Assembly: GCF_001640805.2 (NCBI RefSeq)
Contig: NC_066836.1
Span: 693,568 to 757,567 of the forward strand
Direction: 5' to 3'
Source: Lates calcarifer
Taxonomy: Eukaryota > Chordata > Actinopteri > Centropomidae
Length of the DNA: 64,000 bases
Shown: positions 55,633 to 64,000 of the stretch, one piece after another
Layout: each line of letters starts with the position of its first letter
Position numbering within the stretch: the stretch's first letter is position 1
Notes under the pieces: model-generated
What the model was told of the DNA's origin: nothing
The model's database searches: none
Seen by the model: only the letters and a program-made list of their open reading frames with translations
Position numbers and translations under genes: made by a program

Positions 55633-56030
55633 CACAGTCAGTCGCAGCGCAACAATAACTACATGAACTATTTCCTCTGGTAGATAAAAGAGTTACAGTT
55701 AACAGGTTACGGGTCAATTTAAAAAAAAAAAATCACTACATATTAAATGTTAAGGGCAGACATATGTATGAAATGACTTCAATCTTTCTAGCAAAAGATG
55801 TTTTTGAATCTTTTGACCAAATGGAAAATTTCCCTTGACTTGAGTTGTTTTTTTTTTTTTAAACTAAAATACTACATTTGTATAAATTGGTTTATAAATT
55901 TATATTTTAAATTTCAAAATAAAAAAATCAATAATTACAACGTAAAGTGTAGAGGCAAATACTAGTGTTCACTGCCTAAATACAGTAGAGATACTTTAAA
56001 AGTTAAAATTATAGTTAATATTATACTCAC

Positions 56031-56093
56031 TGGATTCAATAGTCAACTCTATTCCTTCACCAAAAATTATTTTTCGGGCTCCAGTTTCAGTCT
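56031..56093 (-). CDS. TRAJ: J segment ja40
   Basis: Core TGARKIIFGEGIELTIES, donor GTGAGT. Heptamer CACAGTG, nonamer TCAATAACT (56113-56121). It starts AG rather than the TG found at the edge of most J segments here. Confidence 0.92.
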
Positions 56094-56121
56094 CACAGTG
56101 TTTCTGCCTCTATCAATAACT

Positions 56122-56606
56122 ACACAGCTCACACTGATGAATATAATCATAGGGTTTTCCAACTTCTATTAAAATAAAACCATTATTTGATAACTTACAT
56201 TCCTCCAGACTTCATCATGACATTTTAGCCATCTTGGGAAACTCTTCTAGAACTTTTGTTTAGTTTTTTGCAGTTAGTAACTTCTAGGCCCAAAAAAATT
56301 ATTTTGTAAATTAGGAGCCAGTGGTTGGTCAAATGGTTAAATGTCCTGAAATTCAAGTCATTATAACCTGTCCTTGCACCTCGGTAAAAACTTTCATTTT
56401 GTTCTAAGATATGCTCCCCCATTGGTTACATTATACTCATTTCCCCAAAAGAATTGACATTTTGACGGTACAAAGTCTCTGATCACATTATTATTCTAGC
56501 CTTAATAATTGACCAATGTTTTTTAAAGTTAATCCTGAACCTTCAAACGTTAATTGCAGCAGATTTGGCAGATTTAAAGAAGTGAACTGATATTTATAAT
56601 ACTCAC
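56122..56606. other. J-J spacer, no segment seen
   Basis: About 485 bp without a J core or RSS. A 65-residue open frame on the minus strand has no recognisable family. Confidence 0.55.
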
Positions 56607-56669
56607 TGGTATCTACAGTAAGTTTGGTTCCTGCTCCAAAAATGACTTTGTTGTTTCCAGAAAAAGTCA
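56607..56669 (-). CDS. TRAJ: J segment ja41
   Basis: Core SGNNKVIFGAGTKLTVDT, donor GTGAGT. Heptamer CACAGTG, nonamer ACAATAACT (56689-56697). Confidence 0.93.
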
Positions 56670-57094
56670 CACAGTGAATCTGATCTGAACAATAACTACA
56701 CAGGCAGTTGTATCTCTAAACATAAACTAATTACAGATAAAACATAGGAAAAAACAAAGCAGTAAGAGCAAAATAGTATTTGGCTTGGTAGAACTTTGAC
56801 TTAAGTACCATAATTATTAAATGCACCATGTTTGAGTCCCTTTTTCATTGCCATGTCCACTACGAATCAATTATGAGTGCATTCAAATAAAACTAAGACT
56901 GAATAATTTTTCAGCTCTATTGTTAAGTGGTTTGCACAATAAAATACTACTTTTAAAAACATCATGTCCGAATATGGCAATGTGGCCTATGGCAATATTA
57001 CAGAAAAAGGTTAGGAACACATAAAAATGTAATTCAATGACTTCTACTTTATTTTCAGGAATCTACTTTTCATCCAATCGTCGTCTGAACTTAC

Positions 57095-57148
57095 TTGTAT
57101 CAATGATCAGTTTTATCCCTCGGCCAAATGTGATCTTGTCATATGACA
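57095..57148 (-). CDS. TRAJ: J segment ja42
   Basis: A short J with core SYDKITFGRGIKLIIDT and donor GTAAGT. Heptamer CACCGTG, nonamer ACAATAACT (57168-57176). Confidence 0.91.
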
Positions 57149-57587
57149 CACCGTGTTTGTTGCCATCACAATAACTGATATAAGAAAGACTGCATGATGT
57201 ATGTCAACATTATGGGGGAAAGAGTCACATTTTATCTGGATGACAGAGCATTTTTGTGTCAAATGAGAGTAAGATGATGAAAATAACAAATCCTCATTTA
57301 AGTAAGACAAATCACTAAACACCCAGCAGCAATAATACATCATAATGGAAGGGATTTCAAAAAATTTAAATGGACTAAATCTAAACTGCACACTCAAACT
57401 ATATTTAAATTCAAAATCAAGTGTCCACCATTTTAAAGATTTGAGATCACATGAACATTTCGCTTGTGATCTTTCCTTAAAAGAGGAAAACAGTTCAGAA
57501 TCTGAATTTTGGGCTCTGATGGTGACAGATTATATTCTCAAGAGTGATTTATTATTATATATATTATAAGAAACTGACTGGACTTAC

Positions 57588-57647
57588 GAGCATCAACGTT
57601 TAGTCTGATTCCTGACCCAAAGATTAGCTTGTAGGTTCCAGTATTCA
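57588..57647 (-). CDS. TRAJ: J segment ja43
   Basis: Core NTGTYKLIFGSGIRLNVDA, donor GTAAGT. Heptamer CACAACA, nonamer ACATAAACT (57667-57675). Confidence 0.92.
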
Positions 57648-57675
57648 CACAACACAAGACACCATTACATAAACT

Positions 57676-58216
57676 CTGCACGGCTACAACTCTATCAACT
57701 TCATATCAACAGTGAAGCAGCTCATATATGCTATAATGCTATAATCCATGAATTAACATTTGTCATTTTAATGGGAAAAAGCTGCTGCTAACATCTGCAC
57801 ATCTCAGAGAAAGCTGCAATCGTACTGTTTCATAATGGTGATGCATCAGCAGAATATCTAACAGAGCCGACAGTCCGCGTGGACAGAGTTCACTGCATTA
57901 ATGGAACATTTAAAATATACTATAGAAACTGCAAATTTTTGTCTTCAGAAATTTGCACTTTTTGTACTTCAGTACTTACTCCAAGAACAATGACTGATGA
58001 CAGTACATCTACCCCTGTTACCAGTTCCATTTCACTCAGTCACAAAATTCAAACTTGCATTCAAACTTCATGTTTGACATCAGATAGTTTAGATGAGCGG
58101 ACTCGCATTCAAGCATTATTTTGCAATTTTACTTACAATTTTGAAAAGTAATCATTAAGCTAATCTAAAATCCATGTCTGGTTTTTGTATGTTGTTAGAA
58201 GAATGTTGTCACTTAC
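57676..58216. other. J-J spacer, no segment seen
   Basis: About 540 bp. A 90-residue plus-strand frame at 57879-58151 has no recognisable domain. Confidence 0.5.
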
Positions 58217-58270
58217 TGGCATTAACATGTAGTTTAGTGCCACTTCCAAAGATGAGCTTGTTAACATTCA
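58217..58270 (-). CDS. TRAJ: J segment ja44
   Basis: A short J with core NVNKLIFGSGTKLHVNA and donor GTAAGT. Heptamer CACAATC, nonamer ACACAAACC (58290-58298). Confidence 0.92.
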
Positions 58271-58640
58271 CACAATCTGAAGCCTCAGTACACAAACCTC
58301 ATTGACTCAACCAGCTGGCATTGAGCAACTCTAGCTAAATTACAGAAATTAAATAAAGCTCTGGAAAACACACGACACGACACACGACGAATGTTGTTAT
58401 CCAAAAAAATTACATTTGGTAACAACAGTGGGAAATGTTATCTAATGGTTCTGGTTCAGATTAGTTTCATGTTTAGTCAGTGAAAAAAAAATAGTATAGT
58501 AATTCAGACACTGATTAAAGACTAAAATAGATTTGGAGTCAAAGCGCCTGCAGGTGAAGCTGTTTCTTCGACTTTGACTAATGTATGTTAAAATTTTCAG
58601 CTCATTTTGTTGGAGACTGTCAAAGTTAATGGGAACTTAC

Positions 58641-58697
58641 AAGTCTGAATGTTCAGCCTGATTCCTTGGCCGAACAGAAATCTATTCCCCACAGTCA
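58641..58697 (-). CDS. TRAJ: J segment ja45
   Basis: Core TVGNRFLFGQGIRLNIQT, donor GTAAGT. Heptamer CACTGTG, nonamer ATAAAAACT (58717-58725). Confidence 0.91.
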
Positions 58698-59040
58698 CAC
58701 TGTGTTTACCAGCCTGATAAAAACTCTCAGACACCAGACTGAGACTGAAGAGCTGAAAGTTTAATCCAACAGTAACCTGCAGACAAACTGACCATCAGTG
58801 TGGAGAAAAATGTCCAAACGTACAAAATACGCACAAGATCACAGTAAGCAACTTAAATGACTTTGGTATTAAATCTTTTTTATAGAACATTACTTCATGT
58901 ATCTGTAAGTTCTTCTCTCAGTTTTTCTTTTGTTTTTATCTCATTATTTGTTCGTTTCTGTTTTCTCTATGTATTTCAGTAAATCACTAGTTTTTAAATG
59001 TCCCTTATTAACACTGTTTATGATCCGTATCAGTACTCAC

Positions 59041-59103
59041 TGGGTTCAATGATTAATCTGGTTCCACCTCCAAAGATGATCTTAACCTGACTTCCAGTAT
59101 TCA
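59041..59103 (-). CDS. TRAJ: J segment ja46, first of the distal IEP-type block
   Basis: Core SQVKIIFGGGTRLIIEP, donor GTGAGT. Heptamer CACAACA, nonamer ACACAAACT (59123-59131). Confidence 0.93.
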
Positions 59104-59365
59104 CACAACATGAAGCTCCATAACACAAACTGAACCAAACCTCAGTTAGAAAAATGAAAAAATATTTTAAACCGAATGATCCAGACTTTATGGTTATATC
59201 TACATTTATTAATGTGTTTGTTATAATCACCATCACTATATTTAACAAAAACTGTTTTCTTAGTTTCTGGAAAGTTTACATTTTTGGTTTATGAGAATTT
59301 CACTAATTATTTTCTACTGCACTGATCCCATGTTGATATTTTTTTAGATCTATACCAGTACTTAC

Positions 59366-59428
59366 TTGTTTCAATGTTTAATCTGGTTCCCTCTCCAAAT
59401 AAGATTTTATATCCACTCCCAGTAGTCA
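59366..59428 (-). CDS. TRAJ: J segment ja47
   Basis: Core SGYKILFGEGTRLNIET, donor GTAAGT. Heptamer CACAACA, nonamer ACACAAACT (59448-59456). Confidence 0.93.
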
Positions 59429-59666
59429 CACAACATGAAGCACCATAACACAAACTCAACAGTGATGAACTGAACCAAACTCCATTTAGAAAAACATCGT
59501 TTTTACATTTTAAATGTACTCAAAACATAAAGCTGCTTAATAAGATTATTTAAATATCAATTCTGTAGACACACTGAACTATAAATAATTTAATGTATGT
59601 AAAATCTGTTTTGGCATTTGAAGATGATCCATATATATGATGTTTGTGATCTGTATCACTACTCAC

Positions 59667-59729
59667 TGGGTTCGATTTTTAATCTGGTTCCACCTCCAAA
59701 GATGATCTTATTTGGATTTCCAGTATTCA
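59667..59729 (-). CDS. TRAJ: J segment ja48
   Basis: Core NPNKIIFGGGTRLKIEP, donor GTGAGT. Heptamer CACAACA, nonamer ACACAAACT (59749-59757). Confidence 0.93.
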
Positions 59730-60093
59730 CACAACATGAAGCTCCATAACACAAACTCTGCTGAGCGACCAACTGAATTAAACTTCATTTAGAATAGTTG
59801 CTGCTGAAAAATTATTTTAAACTTAATTATCCAGATTATATGTAAATATCTACATATATTCATGTATTTATTGTTCTGATTTTTAAGATTAAAATTAACA
59901 ATATTTCAAGCATTTAGTCTCAAAAAGATTCTTTAAATCTTTGGCTAACAGTAAATCTGCAGCATCATCCAAATAAAACAAAAACGGCTTTCTTAGGTTT
60001 TGTTTATACCAACTTTGTTTGACCAAACTATTCTCCATTGTACTGATCTTATGAATTCTTATTGATAACTTTTGGATTTATACCAGTACTTAC

Positions 60094-60156
60094 TTGTTTC
60101 AATGTTTAATCTGGTTCCTTTTCCAAATAAGATTTTATATCCTCCTGCAGCATTCA
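60094..60156 (-). CDS. TRAJ: J segment ja49
   Basis: Core GGYKILFGKGTRLNIET, donor GTAAGT. Heptamer CACAACA, nonamer ACACAAACC (60176-60184). Resembles ja47. Confidence 0.93.
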
Positions 60157-60432
60157 CACAACACGGAGCACCATAACACAAACCTGACAGTGATGAACTG
60201 AACCAAGCCTCACTAAAAAAAATTTAAACAATTCATTTGGGTATTTTGTTTGAATGATGACATTGCACTTACAATAATAATCTGCTTGATAATATAAATT
60301 AAATATAAATATTCTACAGTGGAGACACTTATTTTTTTGTACAGTTTTATATATTCCTGTAACAAAATGTGAAACCTGCTTTTGAAGATGCTCTGTGTAT
60401 ATATAGTTATTATTATATGTATTTCTACTTAC

Positions 60433-60495
60433 TAGGTTCAATGTTTAATCTGGTTCCAGCTCCAAAGAAGATCTTATTTGCAGCTCCAGTATTCA
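60433..60495 (-). CDS. TRAJ: J segment ja50
   Basis: Core AANKIFFGAGTRLNIEP, donor GTAAGT. Heptamer CACAACA, nonamer ACACAAACT (60515-60523). Confidence 0.93.
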
Positions 60496-60892
60496 CACAA
60501 CATGAAGCTCCATGACACAAACTGATCAGAGCAACTCAATTAAACAAACTTCATTTAGTAAAAAACTTTTTTTTACTGTAGTGATTTCTGCTGGTCTTCA
60601 TTAAAAATTAATGATATTTGATATGTATGATAAATTAAATGTTAACATTGATATTTATTGTACAGTAGAGACAGTGAACAAACTGTTTGGTGATCAATGC
60701 TTCTGATTAACACACTGATGATTCAGCTGATGTATTTATTATTTTCAGTTGTCTGATATGGTGGGTAAGTATTCTACCTGACAACAGTGTTTTTATCTAC
60801 TATTCTGATTGTAATGTATGTTTAAAGCACAGGCATCATTTTCTTTTAAAGATGCTGCATATAAAACGTTTATCATCAGTATCAGTACTCAC

Positions 60893-60955
60893 TGGGTTCA
60901 ACGGTTAATCTGGTTCCAGCTCCAAAGAAGATCTTATTTACACCTCCAGTATTCA
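60893..60955 (-). CDS. TRAJ: J segment ja51
   Basis: Core GVNKIFFGAGTRLTVEP, donor GTGAGT. Heptamer CACAACA, nonamer ACACAAACT (60975-60983). Near-duplicate of ja50. Confidence 0.93.
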
Positions 60956-60983
60956 CACAACATGAAGCTCCATAACACAAACT

Positions 60984-61511
60984 GAGCTGTGACCAGCTGA
61001 ACCAAACTCCATTTAGAAACACAGCATTTTTACATCAGATACCACTGTCCAGTTACAAATGTCACTACTTCATTAAAGATGCATGATTATTAATATGAAT
61101 TATAGATTATATGTAAATGTTAATTTTTTTTGTTCAGTAGAGACGCTGAACTAAATATTTCAGTGTCGATGGCCTCGATTATTAATTACTGATATATTTG
61201 ATTATTATGGTCAAGATAATTTTTTCAACAATTTCTGCTCATAAAATTAATCTTTGTTTTAGCTGAAAGATTCGTCATTTTTGTGTTTTCTTAGTTATCT
61301 GATGTTGTGGGTAAGTCTTCTACTGGACAAGTGTTATACTGAATTATCTTCTATTCTCTGCTGAATTTACAAGCCTGAAAGTCCACTTAGTTATCTCCAT
61401 CACTGAGTACAGCTGACGGCAACTTTTTAAAACACTATTCCTGTTTATCACAAGTCAAACCTGCTATTAGTGATGCTCCATATAAAGTATTAATAATCTA
61501 TCAGTACTCAC
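60984..61511. other. J-J spacer, no segment seen
   Basis: About 530 bp of AT-rich sequence without a J core or RSS. Confidence 0.55.
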
Positions 61512-61574
61512 TGGGTTCAATGATTAATCTGGTTCCACTTCCAAAGATCATCTTAGTTCCACTGCCAGTATTCA
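61512..61574 (-). CDS. TRAJ: J segment ja52
   Basis: Core SGTKMIFGSGTRLIIEP, donor GTGAGT. Heptamer CACAACA, nonamer ACACAAACT (61594-61602). Confidence 0.93.
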
Positions 61575-61938
61575 CACAACATGAAGCTCCATAACACAAA
61601 CTGAGCAGTGACCAACTGAACCAAACTCCATTTAGTAAAAGATCTTTTACATGAGGTTTCTGACTGAGTGGTTAAATTACAGTTCCATAAATGTTCAAAC
61701 TTAACCTACATTTAACTATAATCATAAATTAGATGGAAATTGATTAAATTGATTTACTGCAGTGGAGACACTGAATAAATGTTTTAGTGGTGATTAATAC
61801 ATTGATGATTCTAATTTATTCATGGTTATAATGATAACAGTTTAACAGTTTGCTCATCACTAAGTCCAGCTTTTTTCTTATTTATCTGCTATTCTGCTTT
61901 TTCATGTGTTGCAGTTAAACATGTATTTCAGTACTTAC

Positions 61939-61998
61939 TGAGTTCAATGTTTAATCTGATTCCCTGTCCGAAGATCATCTTTTGATTTGAATTAGTCA
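61939..61998 (-). CDS. TRAJ: J segment ja53
   Basis: Core NSNQKMIFGQGIRLNIEL, donor GTAAGT. Heptamer CACAACA, nonamer ACACAAACT (62018-62026). Confidence 0.93.
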
Positions 61999-62026
61999 CA
62001 CAACATGAAGCACCATGACACAAACT

Positions 62027-62449
62027 CAGCTGACTGACAATCTGAACCAAACTTCATTTAGAAAAATGAAAAAAATATTTCACATTTAAATATTCAGATT
62101 TGATTTTGGTTTCTTTTTCATTTAGGAATAAAAAAACTAAGTCCTCTCATATAACTCATAACTAAATGACTTTGGTCTGAATGATTATTGAAAAACAAGT
62201 CAATGTTTTATCAAAAACAAATATTCATTATTATTTTATATCAGAAATCAAAGTGTTGATATTTACTGTAGAAATACTAATCCGACTGTTTTTGTAATGA
62301 TGTTTCTGTCTGATATCTAATAGGATTAAACTCTAGCCTGCCTAATTGACAATCGATGTATTTATGATTTTATCATCTATATGATCAATACATTTGCTGG
62401 TAAATATGTCCCATATAAATAAATATTTATAGACTAAAACGGTACTTAC
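62027..62449. other. J-J spacer, no segment seen
   Basis: About 420 bp without a J core or RSS. Confidence 0.55.
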
Positions 62450-62506
62450 TGGGTTCTACGATTAATCTGGTTCCAGTTCCAAAGATCATCTTAGCTCCAG
62501 TATTCG
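62450..62506 (-). CDS. TRAJ: J segment ja54
   Basis: Core TGAKMIFGTGTRLIVEP, donor GTAAGT. Heptamer CACAACA, nonamer ACATTAACT (62526-62534). The base next to the heptamer is C instead of T, so the J starts CG. Confidence 0.91.
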
Positions 62507-62789
62507 CACAACATAAAACTCCATAACATTAACTCACAACAGCTGACCTGAACCAATTGATTCTGTGAATTAACACGTTGATGACTAATTAATACTTTTT
62601 TTAGTAGATGTTTTTTTTTTAATTTTTTTAATTATTAAGACAATCATTGAACCAATTAGTCATTGCTGATGCTGAGAAATAATATCTTGAAAATATAAGT
62701 TTATCACCTGACAACAGTGTTATGCTGAAATGTTTTCAGTGTTTTCAAACTTCATATTAAGACAGAGTTTGGTCCGAATCAGTACTCAC

Positions 62790-62852
62790 TGGGTTCGATG
62801 GTTAATCTGGTTCCACTTCCAAACACCATCTTAGTTGCACCTCCACCATACA
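62790..62852 (-). CDS. TRAJ: J segment ja55
   Basis: Core GATKMVFGSGTRLTIEP, donor GTGAGT. Heptamer CACAACA, nonamer ACATGAACT (62872-62880). Confidence 0.92.
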
Positions 62853-63245
62853 CACAACATGAAGCTCTTTAACATGAACTCAGCTGTGACCAACTGAACC
62901 AAACCCCATTTTAAAAAATCTATTTAGTCCTCAAACAAGTCAAAACAAGCCCCTATTCTGCCTGTATAATAAATGATTCTAAAAACATATAAATAAAGTG
63001 CAATTGTTGCCATTTGCTGTACATTAAAGAATTAAAGTCAGTCCTCTTGATTAATAAACTGACAAGTCACTTGATGTATTTGATTGTTCTGATCATGAAA
63101 TGACAGTTTAGGTTCATATAAAACTGTAAGTCTTCTTTTTTTAGACCAAGTTCTCAACAGTGGTATACTGGATTTCAGTTAAACACATGTATCATTGGCT
63201 CTTAGAGACACGTAATATTAATTTATGATGTATATCAGTACTCAC

Positions 63246-63302
63246 TGGGTTCAATGATTAATCTGGTTCCACTTCCAAAGGTGATCTTATTCCCAGTATA
63301 CA
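63246..63302 (-). CDS. TRAJ: J segment ja56
   Basis: Core YTGNKITFGSGTRLIIEP, donor GTGAGT. Heptamer CACAACA, nonamer ACATAAACT (63322-63330). Confidence 0.92.
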
Positions 63303-63688
63303 CACAACATGAAGCTCCATAACATAAACTCAGCTGTGACGACCTGAACCAAACTCCACTTTAAACTTACTTAATGACTGTAGGCAAGTTACATTAAACA
63401 TTTATATGTTAAATGTCAAATGTACATTAATATTAATTGTGCATTAGTAATACTGATTTGATGTTGTGAATTAATACACTAATGATGCATATTTTTACAC
63501 TGAATGCATTTCTAACGATTTCCACCATTGAATTCTTTCAACCAATTAGACACAAAACTTTTTTTTTTAACTTTGTAAAAAGTTAATATTTAGGAGATGT
63601 AAATTTAATATCTGATACGAGTGTTATACTGAAATGTTTTCTACTGTAAAATACTTAAATTACATATGTGATCTGTATCAGTACTCAC

Positions 63689-63751
63689 TGGGTTCAATGA
63701 TTAATCTGGTTCCACTTCCAAAGATCATCTTAGTTCCTCCTCCAACATTCA
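63689..63751 (-). CDS. TRAJ: J segment ja57, last before the window edge
   Basis: Core GGTKMIFGSGTRLIIEP, donor GTGAGT. Heptamer CACAACA, nonamer ACACAAACT (63771-63779). The array shows no sign of ending here. Confidence 0.93.
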
Positions 63752-64000
63752 CACAACATGAAGCTCCATAACACAAACTGAGCTGTGACCAACTGAACCA
63801 AACTCCAATTAGAAATCAACTTAGTCCTCTTAACAAGTCAGAGAAAGTCTCTATTTTGCCTTTATAATAAATGATACACAAACATGACACAAACATATAA
63901 ACAATTAATTAAAGTCAGTCCTCTTGGTTAATAAACTGACGACAATCTACAGTTAATGGTCCTAAAAAATCTAACTCTCTGTTTTATCTGGATGATTCTT

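Larger units (their letters stand above)
39180..63751 (-). other. TRAJ: TRAJ array, 57 segments in 24.6 kb
   Basis: On the minus strand each unit is 12-RSS, a 54-69 nt J coding part with a GxG core, and a phase-1 splice donor, spaced about 300-600 bp. Heptamers and nonamers are given as read on the plus strand, away from the J. 54 segments are open and three are broken. Neighbours resemble each other, so the array grew by local duplication. The AT-rich spacers between segments hold one SINE and one LINE tail but no other gene that I can see. Confidence 0.93.

Noticed and set aside
39180..63751. Constant delta or D segments within the J array
   Set aside because: No Ig constant exon and no paired 12/23 RSS flanking a short D was found. 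These genes are expected beyond the right edge.

Overview
The window is part of a teleost T-cell receptor alpha/delta locus. The fish assignment rests on the inverted V cluster, the form of the constant gene (LRVIFIK membrane segment ending in FNLLMTLRLW) and fish-type LINE, SINE and hAT repeats, which suggest a percomorph. The species cannot be named from the sequence.

Layout. (1) 1-22994, plus strand: a V array. It has 14 intact two-exon V segments and four broken ones, and the left edge cuts through the recombination signal (RSS) of one more. By leader and framework there are six families, labelled here A (MEKLTVIFFF leader), B (MLSL leader), C (MEHWLWIIL leader), D, E and F. The array has grown by duplication of a C-A(-B) cassette, with LINE, SINE and hAT debris between copies. 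Segments are numbered v1-v19 from left to right; these are local labels, not official names. (2) 22995-35314: 12.3 kb with no gene I can support, only microsatellites, minisatellites and repeat tails. It lies 3' of the constant gene, where a TCR alpha enhancer would be expected. (3) 35315-38129, minus strand: TRAC in four exons (Ig domain, short hinge with Cys, membrane exon, 3' UTR). (4) 39180-63751, minus strand: 57 TRAJ segments, ja1 (next to TRAC) to ja57. 54 are open and three (ja14, ja27, ja32) are broken. The array continues to within 250 bp of the right edge, so more J segments and the delta D-J-C genes probably lie beyond it.

How it works together. Each V carries a 23-type RSS (spacer 22 or 23 bp) on its 3' side and each J a 12-type RSS on its 5' side, so the 12/23 rule permits V-to-J joining. 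V segments are on the plus strand while J and C are on the minus strand, so a first V-J join must invert the DNA between them, TRAC included. J segments splice in phase 1 onto TRAC exon 1. V-J-C together give a TCR alpha chain; the same V segments may also serve delta.
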